From Acanthacorydalis orientalis (Eukaryota; Arthropoda; Insecta; Megaloptera; Corydalidae): a stretch of DNA of 64,000 nucleotides. Position numbers and translations under genes: made by a program. Below are positions 33,371 to 46,785 of the stretch, one piece after another (position 1 is the stretch's first letter; every line of letters starts with the position of its first letter). The notes beneath the pieces were generated by a model. That model did not search any database. It saw only the letters and a list, made by a program, of their open reading frames with translations, and was not told the DNA's origin. The DNA is taken from contig CM068320.1 of assembly GCA_034766995.1 (NCBI GenBank), positions 9,645,001 to 9,709,000 of the forward strand. Reading direction: 5' to 3'.

Positions 33371-33980
33371 TGAGCATAATTAGATTTGGTATTTTTTATC
33401 ACAACTAAAACACTGAGAAAGAAATCAGTTACAATAATTTATCTATAATTAAAAATATTAAGTGTTATCTTTGCTGATTGAATTAATCAATAAATTGCCT
33501 GATATGCTTATACCTTCATAAAAAATACTTATATAATCTAAAATCTAAGTAAGTATAAAAAGTATTAAGAATAAATTACGTTAAAGAATTATTTACATTT
33601 TTAGTTTTGTTTTAATAAAACAGATAATTTAAAAGTATTAAAATTAAACATTTAAAGCGAAAAAGAAATTAATTACAAACTATTAACAATTATAATAAAT
33701 AATTATAAAACTACCATCGTGTTTTTTTTAACATCGAAAACAAATATAATTGAAGAAAAGCATATAGTTCTAAAAACCTTAGTAATATTTTAAAGATAAA
33801 ATATGTTTGTTCAAGATAAAATGTATGATAGATAAATAACAAGTAGGACACAATTTTATTTTATAACCGTTCGTAACGTATTTTTAATGTATTTTAAGAT
33901 GAATTGGACGTTTACCTTCTCAGTTTTTTTTAATTTTTACATCAATGGCTATTTTTTATTATAGAATATTAACAATTTAT

Positions 33981-35530
<1,550 letters not shown>

Positions 35531-35537
35531 CATTACT

Positions 35538-36298
35538 CGGGGGTTCTCAATCTGCGGACATATGCCCCCCTCCCCAGTGGACTCAGGATATTCCATTGGG
35601 GTACAGGTGAAAATCACGTAAGAGGTCCACGGCACAAGATTAGAGGGCCACAGAGAGAAGTGAGAAATGAAGAAAACAGAGAAGTGACCGAGAAAATAAA
35701 ACAGAAAAGAAAAAGAAAACAGAGAAGTGTAGAAAAAGAAAACAGAAGTGAAGTGAACAGAGAAGTGACCATCAATAGAATTTAAGAAGCGTTCATAGAG
35801 CGTACAGAGCAACATAGCAGCCAAAATAAGTTTCAGTTAAGAAAAATACCATTTTTCGATCAAGAGTACAATATCTAAAACGTTTTCACAGCTTTGGGAT
35901 AAAGCAAAATTGTTTTTCATAGCATTTCCTACTTACTATTTGGCAGAATCAGGAGGTTTCAATCTTGTGAATTATTTACTCAGTCTAACACGGAATCGTC
36001 CTTACATAATGGACAGAGGTGATCTTCGGTTATCCCTCACAGCAATAGAACCGAATAAAAAAAAACATGTTTCTGGTCATCAAGCACAAGGGTCACATTG
36101 ATCGAGAAATACTTAAAGTATAAATTTTTATTTAATTGTTGTATTTTGTATAAATTATAAAAATTATAATAAAACATGTTCTATTTGCAAACAAAAAATT
36201 TAAATATGTACCTTTTTATCAGTTGAACAGGGGGGGGGGCACAGGAAGGAAACAAGGTCGGAAGGGGACCACAGTTAGAAAAAGGTTGAGAAAAACTG
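35538..36298 (+). mobile_element. hAT element with internal deletion
   Basis: The left end CGGGGGTTCTCAATCTGCGG and the right end (reverse complement CAGTTTTTCTCAACCTTTTT) share the GTTCTCAA-type hAT inverted repeat. Flanks ACATTACT and CTATAACT agree at 5 of 8 positions, as an old 8-bp duplication might. The 761-base body contains the last part of a hAT transposase. The left third is an A/G-rich run of GAGAAGTGA-type repeats, and a G10 run lies at 36228-36238. Confidence 0.75.
35840..36101 (+). pseudogene. hAT transposase dimerisation domain remnant
   Basis: A continuous frame reads FSQLWDKAKLFFIAFPTYYL then AESGGFNLVNYLLSLTRNR and RGDLRLSLTAIEP, ending near HQAQGSH. This matches the C-terminal hAT dimerisation region of ZBED5/FAM200-type transposases, where FPT.YL.E.GF and RGDLRL are hallmarks. 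The BED zinc finger and catalytic DDE domain are deleted. The frame is open for about 85 codons but has no proper start. Confidence 0.75.
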
Positions 36299-36299
36299 C

Positions 36300-37007
36300 T
36301 ATAACTAACGTCTTAATATTTTTCACCTTTGTTAACGGTGTTACATGAATCAAAACATAAGATAATAATAGTCAAATCTTCGTTATAAAAATCGTTGATA
36401 TTATTTATATATCTTAAATTAATTTTCAGTTTTTTTTCAAAATTAAATATAAAGAATTTTGTATAAAGAAAGAACTCAAAATTAAATATAAAAAAGAACG
36501 CAAATAAAAACATAGAAAATATTAGATTAGAGATACTCAGAAAATATATGCGAACTTAGTACATGTACAAATACAAATAAATGCAAAAAATATCGAATTA
36601 CTACAAAATAAGTTATTTTTTATATATAAAAAAAAATACAAACGAAAGATGTACATTTATTATGTCTGTATCTGACAGTGTAATTTAAAGGAAATCACAA
36701 AAACATATTGTGCTAATGACACGTGATATATTTAAAAAATGAACATATTCTTAACAATCAAATGAAAAATTTCATAGAAAGAAAATTTGCCACGTGCAAG
36801 GTATAATGCACAACTGACGTGTCTGTCACGTGCAAAACAATTTATGAATGGTTAACGAAATGGAGAAACTGTTAAATGACCAATTACAACATGCTCAACG
36901 TTCTAATTTCTTTTTCCGAAAAACAATGTTTATCTATTTTCTTTGTAAAGTAATAGTAATTACTGAATAACTTACAGAAAACATAACAAATATACAAAGT
37001 AGCACAG

Positions 37008-37010
<3 letters not shown>
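36300..37010. other. No gene recognised
   Basis: AT-rich sequence with no supported feature. Confidence 0.55.
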
Positions 37011-37011
<1 letters not shown>

Positions 37012-37077
<66 letters not shown>

Positions 37078-37078
37078 G

Positions 37079-37118
<40 letters not shown>
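37012..37118. repeat. (TA)n microsatellite
   Basis: A TA tract of about 107 bases with three GTATATGTATAT interruptions. Confidence 0.95.
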
Positions 37119-37351
37119 ATGTAATACAAAAATCTTTATAGGTTAATGAATCACGCTTCAATTATAGAACTATTTCGATTATTTTAGAATTTTAACTAGA
37201 AATTTGACTACCATTTAGCAAATGAATACACTCTCTTATGACCAGACGAACAAATTTTGTGTTATTAATGATGTTTATTATAAAAAGGAATTGCAAATAA
37301 AACAATATAAAAAATAATACCTGTATATAAAAAACTAAATATAGATATAAT

Positions 37352-37353
37352 AA

Positions 37354-37406
<53 letters not shown>
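37352..37406. repeat. (TC)n(TA)n microsatellite
   Basis: CTCTCT units then TA repeats; this lies at the 5' edge of the Helitron-like copy 1. Confidence 0.95.
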
Positions 37407-37408
<2 letters not shown>

Positions 37409-37427
37409 CAAAATTTTCCACAAAAAA

Positions 37428-37671
37428 TTCCACGAAGTCGACTTAATTATTTATAACGTTGACGTTTCTTAGTTCCCAAATATGTTTATCTCATATATAA
37501 AACAGCAACGTTGCAATCTATCTGCGATAATGATTATATAGACACAAATGAGTTTTAAAAAATATGTTTATTGTTTCATCAGTCACATGTAGAGGCTTAA
37601 AATAGACAAGTGGACGAGCGCAATGAGCCCAGGGGTTAGTGAGTGTAGCGAACAGGGAACGAAACCCCCTA

Positions 37672-37672
<1 letters not shown>
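37428..37672 (+). mobile_element. Helitron-like repeat family, copy 1
   Basis: The 3' block reads GTGGACGAGCGCAATGAGCC, then GAGTGTAGCGAACAGGGAAC, then GAAACCCCCTAA followed by T, so it ends CTAA|T. The GGG and CCC runs form a short stem at the terminus. The upstream half shares TTGTTTCAT, CACATGTA and GTCGACTTA-type blocks with copies 2 and 3. A TC after an A at 37489-37490 is a possible start, but matching sequence further left argues for a start near 37428. No protein is encoded. Confidence 0.55.
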
Positions 37673-37702
<30 letters not shown>

Positions 37703-37795
37703 TACATATATACATATATACATATATACATATATACATATATACATATATACATATATATAAAATAGTGTATATATATATATATATATAAATTT
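37673..37795. repeat. (TA)n with an ACATATAT minisatellite
   Basis: Between TA blocks lie about eight tandem copies of the 8-base unit ACATATAT (37696-37762). The array starts exactly at the Helitron-like 3' end. Confidence 0.9.
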
Positions 37796-37829
37796 AAATA
37801 TTTACAATAGAATAGTCAAATTTTAATTA

Positions 37830-38863
37830 TACTAGGGTTAATCATTTAATTCGTGGAACGGTACTCTATTTTTTAATACCGCATGTCCTTCGGGCTCCAA
37901 CTACTTGGGGTACTTTATTCGGCCTTAGAGATTGATTTACGTAGTGCCTACTCACTATTCTGCATTTAGTGCCAACGACAACGCTTCTTGTATCAGTGTG
38001 CAAATTGTTGTCATTATGCCATAGATGATTTATAACAAGGGCAGCGTTATGGGATTCATTATTGTTTGAGGTGGTTTCATTGCTTCAAAAATAATTTAAA
38101 AAATGAGTCATGCTTACGGTGATGAGTGTCTGATGAAAACTGCAGTATTCGAGTGGCACGAACGATTCAAACAAGGACGAGAATCTGTCGTAAATGATCC
38201 AAGACCGTATCTGTGCTCATTGAATTCCAGACAATCTGTTGATTCCGCACAATTATTATGACCCCGAGACGAAACAGCAATCGAATAAGGGGAAGCATTC
38301 TGACTTCTCACGATCGAAAAAAAAATCCGAACAATTCGTCTGCCGGTAGGCTTGTTCTTTTTTTTGATATAAAAAGTATTATTTTCACTCATTTCTTACC
38401 ACATGGAACAAAAATGATTGAGACCTATACCATATTGAGAAATTTATTTGCTATTAATGAGATATTTCTTCGTGAAAAACGCTCAGACCTTCGCGAAGAG
38501 ACGTAGCTCCTTCATTATAATAATGTAAGGCCCCACAAAGTCAATTTTGTGTAGTAAGTGATTAAAAAAAAATGAAGCAAAGGTCTTGCCACATCCTCTA
38601 TATTTATCGAAATTGGGTTCGACGGTTGAAAAATTTCTGAAGGGGAATCGTTTTGAAACTAATGAAGAGCTCCGCAAATTCACAACGGTCGCTGTGCGTA
38701 GCATAGCACAAGCAACTGATTTCAGAAATTTGACGACGCATGGATAAGATGGTGGCAAAAGTGCATACACATCAAAACGGGACATTTTGAAAAGGAAAAA
38801 CTGTCACATGAAGATTAAGTTTTTTTTGGACTTATTCCAGGAACTAAATGATCAGTCCTCGTA
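37830..38863 (+). mobile_element. Mariner-type element, decayed
   Basis: The left end TACTAGGGTTAATCATTTAA and the right end (reverse complement TACGAGGACTGATCATTTAG) are clear inverted repeats, so the unit is about 1.03 kb. An HTH-region start is readable at 38104 (MSHAYGDECLMKTAVFEWHE, then RFKQGRESVVNDPR). Near 38640-38700 lies a C-terminal GNRFETNEELRKFTTVAVRS segment. The catalytic middle is shortened and full of stops. I place it among mariner elements from the F-EWHERFKQGRESV motif. Confidence 0.75.
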
Positions 38864-38869
38864 CATCAA

Positions 38870-38980
38870 TTATTTCAAATTTAACATTATTTAGAAGATT
38901 ACAACCATTTCATTTGAAATTTAATTTTCGATTTTACATATTTTGAATTGTTTTCAATCTAATTTTTTACAACATTACTC

Positions 38981-39035
<55 letters not shown>

Positions 39036-39661
39036 CATACAATTATGTCAATGTATGTCTCAAAATGATTCAATGTTTCGTATAAAAAAGTTATCTTATT
39101 TATTGGTGAATGAATCGAACTTTTAAATACTTTTCATCCTACGGCCATACTTTCATACTTCACATGAAAATAAATAATTAGTCGGAACTCGTAATTCATG
39201 AAAACGATTCAATATGTTTTTAAGTAGATAACGAGAATGTACTGAATTCCAGCTCAGATTTGTAATGTGCGCCTACGCAAACGTCAAAAACAGTATTCAG
39301 CCTAGACAAGTACTGTCCGTCAAACTTATAGTGAAATAATAACGTATAATAAGTGAAGATGAACAAAGACAAAATAATATATCTAGAAGATTATTGCGCC
39401 AGACAAAAAAATAATAGTTTCTCTATCATTCACGCATAACATGATGGTACGGATTACCCGGAACAGAAGGTGAGTCTGAGGTATACCGTGCTTTGAACGT
39501 GGGACGATAGAATAAATCGTAACACACCTACGCATGTGTTTGTATCATAATCTATAATGTAACGGGATTCAGAAGTGTATAGAATCATTATCATTTAAAT
39601 GAAACAATCCATGTTACGTTTTCAATCATTTAACATTTAAATATTTTAATATAATATTTAA

Positions 39662-39723
<62 letters not shown>

Positions 39724-41620
39724 TTTAAATATTTTAATATATATATATATATATATATATACAAAAATTGACTATTGACCGAAATGTTACAAGTTATATT
39801 TATATTTTTTCGTGGAATATTTTAATTATTAATTAATAAACATACCAAATTAGATATATAAAAAATAAAATATATAATAATTATAGAGGTTCATTGATAC
39901 ATATATTAATTAATAACAAAAATACTTTTCATAATTGAATTATTATTAATATTATGAAAACTAAAGGTAGAGAAATCGGCGTGAAGTGCATCATCAATAT
40001 AACAATATTTTTTAATTATTAGCATTGTCTTCAAGTGCTTATAGAACAAATGATCTTCCAAAATAACCATATTGCTATTTGAAATTGCAATGGAATGATA
40101 TGGATATATCATAAATTTCTGAAATATTTTGCTTCAACATTTGGTTGATTTGTACTTGAAATATCCGTATGAAATATAAATAAATATCATTACTTCAATG
40201 TTCGGTGTTTATTTATATATTAGACATCAAGGAATGTTAAATAAAAACACAGGAAAACTTAAATACATCTGAATTTTTGTTGAAGTAGAAAGAAAATGTT
40301 AATTTTTATATACTATGTGAAAAAATAAAAGTTATCATTTATAATCAATATCGCATTAACATTAGTTTACATCTTCTATAAATAAGTGTTTACAACTAAA
40401 CCCTTGCAAAGATTTCATAGCATGATTTAACTGGGTCCTTTTTTGGTCTTGTATATAAATAGATATTTTTATAAAATAAATTGAGCAGGTAATATTATTA
40501 AAATTTAAAATGTCAATTAACTGATCAGTGAACATTTTAATAACTTGCAGTGAAACAAGTATTCAAAGCAAGAACAAAATTAAAAAGCATACAAATCAAC
40601 AAATTCATTTTTTTATTAATTCCACTAATAATAAAAAGACGCCGTACATTAGGTTTTTTTATTTAGTATTTTTGTTCAGCTCGAAATGTAGAAAACACTA
40701 TTTATGTATAATTAATTATGAGATGAAACCTCTATACAACGAACTCCTTTATAACAAAATTCATTATTCAAAGAAACGTAACTACTTTCAGTAGCTTTAA
40801 ATACATTTTTAATTAACTCTTTATAATTACTTTCTCTTTAACGAAAAAAAAAAATAGATGGCGCAATCAGGTATAATACGAAGAGGTTTAAATGTATATA
40901 AAACACATCATTTGTTTTATTTTCATTGCTTAATCTATTTAAAAAGGATGTTTATTCAATTTTTTACTATAATTAACACTATATACAGAACGTATTTTTA
41001 GTTTATCATTAAAACTTAAACAAAAAACGAATGAAATCATTCAAATATTCTTAAACAGAATAAATTTAATACAATCATTCATCGATTCAAATTAAGCACT
41101 TTTATTGTGCAAATTTAATGAGGTTTACATACTGGACGAATTCACTTATTCCGAATACTAAAAAATATTTCTTTAGGGCAGTAAAAAAAAACTATATATA
41201 TAGACACACACGTTATGTACATAATTTTTTTTATTTCTTTAATACAACTTCAATCCAAAATCACTATTTTGTTTTTACACAAACGATTTAAACGGCTGAA
41301 TCATGTGTGTGTGCAATGGTCATCACTAAAATATACACAAACGTAACTTATCCATCCATGTACTTCGCACGTAGTGTACGTATGCATTTAAATGAGAATG
41401 TATATTAATATGTAATCTGTCTAATCTGCAATGCCATATATCATTATAATAAAAATAGACACATTAAATATGTACATCATTTTACATGTGAATAAAGGAC
41501 AGTTTTCCGGTAACGCGTTCAGACCGAATGATGAATGAAAACAGCATTACGTTGTTTCTATAAAAAGAAGTTTTTTTTTCTATTCGACTGACATACAGCA
41601 CGCGATTCAACGGCGCCGAA
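38870..41620. other. No gene recognised; two TA microsatellites
   Basis: AT-rich sequence with (TA)n at 38983-39040, 39667-39720 and 39737-39761. An 88-codon Lys/Asn-rich frame (40528-40794) looks like chance. Confidence 0.55.
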
Positions 41621-41766
41621 CCATCTATATAGAGCTATGATTGCATCCCCCTTCCAAACATATACTTTTCCATTTCACCCACGCTACACCTGTACACCAC
41701 GATACAGTACGTTTTATAAAGTATGTCTTTATGAGTACGTTCACAAATTTTATAGTTATCTTGTTG

Positions 41767-41768
<2 letters not shown>

Positions 41769-41826
<58 letters not shown>

Positions 41827-41830
41827 CATA
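41769..41830. repeat. (TA)n microsatellite
   Basis: TA tract running into CACATACATA. Confidence 0.95.
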
Positions 41831-42569
41831 TATCAGAATATTTAAATCCGTAATAATTACATATTTAAATTTTCAAGTTATTTTTATTTGAAATTCGATT
41901 TCATGAATGTAAATAACTATTAACATTATAAATAAAATTGTACAGAAATTAGTACACTTCACCTAAATGTATTACACCATCTTATGGCCGTTAATTTGGA
42001 AAATGGAATAAAAAATTACACACTTAATAGACCTTCCTAAACATCGTACATGCACTAAAACATTAAAAAAAATCTTACAAGAACATAAATAAAATCTTTA
42101 TATATTCCACTTTCACATTTTAGTAATTATACCTCTTATACAGAAATCTAATAACCCCATACGAATACTAATAATGAATATAAGTAATAGAAAAGATCAC
42201 CATCACTGTTTAGAGAAACAAAAATAATTCTAGATAAAGACAATAAAAAGATGACAATAAAATAAAAATCAAGTAGATGCATTATAAAATAATTTATAGA
42301 TTAAAAAGTCATTATCGACACAATTTATAAAAGCATCGAACTAAGAAAAAATATTGTTTAAAATAACCCCCAGGGTATTAGAAAACTATATTATCTACAA
42401 ATTATCCAATAAATATCTACGAATAGAATACATTAGACCAAGAGAGCCACATAAATTCTAACAGGACTTCAATAACTATTTGAACTTTACATTAGAAATA
42501 TTAACAGTATGTTAAAATTATATATCATCCGTTATTTATAATATTCATAACATACAAACATATTCATAA

Positions 42570-42590
42570 TATATATATATATACAAACAC

Positions 42591-42633
<43 letters not shown>
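42570..42633. repeat. (TA)n microsatellite
   Basis: Two TA blocks ending directly at the mariner copy B. Confidence 0.95.
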
Positions 42634-42635
<2 letters not shown>

Positions 42636-43203
42636 TTAGGTTGTTAGGAAAATAATTGTGTTTTTTCTGAATTCTAATCTTATTTTTTTCAATGAAAGTT
42701 TAATTTCATCGCTTTCATGTTAATATCATTTTAAAGTGCATTTTTCTGTCTGTATTTTGGTAGCATCGACTTTGGTTTTATTATTAATTTTGTTTCAAAT
42801 TAGGCTATTGAATTAAAGAAGGAAAAAAAGAAAAGAGTAATATTTTTGTATAAGCTCAAAACGGGTGATAAAGCATAAGAAACTGCTCGTAAACTAAATG
42901 ATACTTTTGGTGTGGGTTCTATTAAGGAACGTACAATGTAATGGTGGTTCCAAAAATTTCGTGCTCGGGGACGAGAACTTTGAAGATGAAGAAGGTCGAG
43001 GACGTCCTTCTTCAGTGCATAACGATCAGCTGAAGACGTTAATTGAATCATAATTACGCACAACAATTCGAGAGATTGCACAAAAGTTAGGCGTTAGTCA
43101 TCTAACATTTCTGGACCATTTAGAACAGCTAAGAAAATCAACAAAGAAAAAATGTATACGAATTTGAAGGTTATAAATAGCAATTATTTTTCTACCAACC
43201 CAA
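42636..43203 (+). mobile_element. Mariner deletion-family copy B
   Basis: The ends are TTAGGTTGTTAGGAAAATAA and, in reverse complement, TTGGGTTGGTAGAAAAATAA, flanked by TA on both sides (42634-42635, 43204-43205). The 568-base unit contains both HTH coding segments (KTGDKA...ETARKLNDTFGVG; later REIAQKLGVSHLTFLDHL) and the linker resembling GRGRPSS. The catalytic domain is missing altogether. Several stops and shifts break the frame. Confidence 0.88.
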
Positions 43204-43850
43204 TAGATAAGGAAACCTCCTTATAAATAAATAGTTTGCTCTGTCATGCTTTTTGAAATCTACGCCATTAATCACATACTTACTTTACTTAGTCGTGGTT
43301 GCTAGTTAATATACCAAAAATAGCAGTAGTAAACAAAAAAAATCAGAAGCCATTAAGCACCAATGCAAATAAAAAAAGCAAGTTAAAAATATGATCAAAC
43401 ATTGAAATAAAACCATTTAACAAGCTTGTTTATTTTTTCTGTATAATTTTTATCAGTATAGCCATAGTGCATACTATTATAACTCAACTTTTTTTTATAA
43501 AACATGATATTAAATTCCTTAGACAAAAAATCTACAATATAAATATTGAAATAAATAAGTTTTTCATATAAATTTAAATCGATTTCCTGTTTTGTCTTAA
43601 ATATTCTATTTGTTTTCATTGTATATTTATATCTTTTGTCAAAACATTCATTCATCTAAAATTAATTTATATACAAACACATTCCCAAAACAATTTAATT
43701 TGTATAACACTATTTCTTTATTATACATTTTAATTTTTATGAAATTTACATTTTTAAGGTGTTTATCACGTTAATAATATTTTTAATTAAATGCATTTTA
43801 TGCAATTTATACACATCAAATTATTTTTTCACATTCGATATCATACTAGA

Positions 43851-43904
43851 ATATATATATATATATATATATAAGAATATATATATATATATATACACAT
43901 ATAA

Positions 43905-43940
<36 letters not shown>
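43851..43940. repeat. (TA)n array with AAGAATA interruptions
   Basis: Three TA blocks separated by near-identical ATAAGAATA spacers, suggesting unit duplication. Confidence 0.9.
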
Positions 43941-43942
<2 letters not shown>

Positions 43943-44091
43943 TAAGTTATGTATTTAAATCGCATAAAAACAAATGTAATATTACAAAATATAAACTAGA
44001 ATTTTGGAAAAACAGGAAGTAATTAATTCAAACATTTAGAAACATACAACTGTTGTGTGGTGTAATATTACACCGATGTACTAATATTTCA

Positions 44092-44107
44092 TACACACAC
44101 ATACAGA

Positions 44108-44166
<59 letters not shown>
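44092..44166. repeat. (CA)n(TA)n microsatellite
   Basis: ACACACAC, then TA for about 55 bases. Confidence 0.95.
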
Positions 44167-44167
<1 letters not shown>

Positions 44168-44169
44168 TA

Positions 44170-46100
44170 TAAAAAGTAAAATTAAATGGTAAAGGCTAAC
44201 AAAGATTCTTTAAACTGATACCAACATCAACACATGAAGATACCAAACACAAATGTTTTGACGTAAAGTCTTACATTAAAAATTAGTCTGTAGTGTAATA
44301 AGTATCATCCGGTTTTCAAAGTAAAAAATAACGAATTTAAAAATTATGTAGTAATGCAATAAATGTATCGATTCAGAACTAAAGTAGTATTTGTATTTAT
44401 ATAAAAACCGTGTTCTAAATTAAAGAAGTTGCGAGATATATTATTTTATTTAAAATATTAATTCATTTATATCGTAGCACATGCGTATTAAAACATGTAA
44501 CATAATTCTTTATTTATTTTCGTTTAAACTTACAAGCATTTTTTACATATTTGATTTGATTTTCTAATATTTTAATAGTTATACTGTTTAATATACACAA
44601 TAATTCTTATACTTTTATAATCACAGTAACTTTAAATACATCGGTATATAAATTGATTACACTTTGGAAATAATCATTATTTCATAAACGCTTTCACGTT
44701 GATTAATATTTTCTCCATTAAAAAATTAATTTCTTCTGTAAAAAAATGTAAATTATAATTTACATTTTTATACAAATATTTACTCTGTTTTATTTTATTA
44801 GTATTACATTATTATGTGAGTTATTTAAATGTTACGATCATGTTTACCAAAACATTTTTTAATGGTATCCTCTTCAAAATTTTGGGTCAAACTTATAATC
44901 TTCTCTAAATACTACAACTAGGTCTAAAACGAATGATCTTGTGAAGTATTATCTTAACTAAGTCTAATTAACTAATAGTGCTTCATATACTACCAGACCT
45001 AGTTGTACTGACAAATTTAATAACCATCTATATATAGTTTTACAGAAGGCACTATTAAATAATGAGTAGTAGTTGCAGTTTTTAATAAAAGACTATGAGG
45101 ATGACCCATTTTTTAAAATTCAGAAAACACCTACATTTTTCTTCGGTTTCATGTTTGTAATTGAGATAAAAATGTAAATTTATTAACCAAAAATTATTTA
45201 CAGACATAAACAGAATAATTATTATCAAGTTATTTTCTTTCTGTTGATTATTTGTCAACACACATCATTATAGAAATATTTTTACAGAATATTTTTCTTA
45301 TTTATTATTTAAAACTTTACCACTATCAAAAAAACTTAAACTTTAAAACGTCGTTTATATTTTTATTGAAAGTTAACATTTAAAAAAATTAACTTATCTA
45401 ATGACCGTCCAACTATTGCACGTGTAACTGGGCAGCAAAAAAAATATAAAAACGACTTTATATTCATTTTTAATAAGGTCTAGTTAGAAATTCATCGACA
45501 CAAACACGTGTTATTTAATTTATGAACATAAAATCGTACGAATAGCTAGAGCATTTAGATACATCATAAAATAATATGTGAGAGATAATATCAGTTAAAC
45601 AACAAAGCTGTATGATATGAATGTTTACTATTTCCACACCGTTTCAACGCGGATCTACGAAGAAGTCGAAGAACCGCGTGGAAACGTTACTAGAATAATA
45701 AAATCCTCTACAAACGATATTATAGTTCTATTGATGTCATCGCCGACATTCGAATAATTGTATATTAAATTTACAATTATACAATTAATGTATGCATATA
45801 ATATTGTTTTATTAAAATTCACATCCAGTACAATTTATTACATCTTTAACATTGTATATAAGTGGAAGGTGGTACGTAAATTATTTATTGATTTGGACAG
45901 ATTATTATGCCTTCAGAAGTATTTGAACAAAATAATTTATTCTAGATTATTTATATATAATGTTTATGTGATAAAACAATTTATATGTAAGAAAACATAT
46001 TTAGTGTATTAATGAAGACCTAATAAACAATAAATGTATGTTCGTATAAATACAAGTATATACCAATATCCTAATATCTGTCTCTCTTTTTATTGATTGA
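44170..46100. other. No gene recognised
   Basis: AT-rich sequence. Only the hairpin near 45640 stands out. An 84-codon frame (45758-46012) is rich in Ile, Tyr and Lys and looks like chance. Confidence 0.55.
45640..45686. repeat. GC-containing hairpin
   Basis: CGTTTCAACGCGG (45640-45652) pairs with CCGCGTGGAAACG (45674-45686), 12 of 13 positions, across a 21-base loop. The stem is GC-rich in an AT-rich setting. It could be an RNA hairpin or a chance palindrome. Confidence 0.5.
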
Positions 46101-46101
46101 T

Positions 46102-46103
<2 letters not shown>

Positions 46104-46144
<41 letters not shown>
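46104..46144. repeat. (TA)n microsatellite
   Basis: Uninterrupted TA tract. Confidence 0.95.
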
Positions 46145-46147
<3 letters not shown>

Positions 46148-46382
46148 TAATATCGATACACACCTTTCCTAATTGAAAGTAACTATTTCATAATTTATTC
46201 TATGAATGTGACAGGAAAGCTTCCTATACATCCGTTTTAACACTTTAGTGCAATTGTGTTACTTGAGCTGTTTTATAATAATTCAACATAGTCGTTTAGT
46301 AATTTACATCAACCGCGATTGAAAAAGAAATATTTAAATTCACATAAAGTGTGGATACAATATAAATATGTGTATTATTATC

Positions 46383-46440
46383 GTGTGTGTGTGTGTATAT
46401 GTATGTATGTATATGTATGTATATATATATATATATGCAT
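46383..46440. repeat. (TG)n(TATG)n(TA)n microsatellite
   Basis: Compound array on an otherwise plain AT-rich stretch. Confidence 0.9.
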
Positions 46441-46510
46441 ATGTAGTTTAATGTGCATTGTAGCTGTGTTTATTTTTAATTTTAATAAGTATATTTTATA
46501 TTAATTTATA

Positions 46511-46531
46511 CACACACACACATATATACGA

Positions 46532-46582
<51 letters not shown>
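46511..46582. repeat. (CA)n(TA)n microsatellite
   Basis: ACACAC then TA with one CGAG interruption. Confidence 0.95.
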
Positions 46583-46587
<5 letters not shown>

Positions 46588-46749
46588 TTACATGCATGTA
46601 CTATACAAATAACCAATTACAAGACGATAAACTTTATTTTGTTATTTCATACTCACATTTATCCACTCCATTCCATTCGCTTATACTTAAATGAAAAAGA
46701 TTACATACAGTTGTACGTATGCGTATGTGTGTGCGAGTGAGGGTATATA

Positions 46750-46750
<1 letters not shown>

Positions 46751-46780
<30 letters not shown>
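46751..46780. repeat. (TA)n tract split by mariner insertion, left part
   Basis: The tract ends at the mariner; TA repeats resume beyond the mariner's right end at 47984-48032. Confidence 0.85.

Positions 46781-46785
<5 letters not shown>

Noticed and set aside
37673..37795. Regularly spaced ACATATAT repeats that could suggest a CRISPR-like array
   Set aside because: The units are contiguous with no unique spacers, so it is a minisatellite.
40528..40794. 88-codon Lys/Asn-rich frame
   Set aside because: Its composition is what AT-rich noise gives; no domain or signal.
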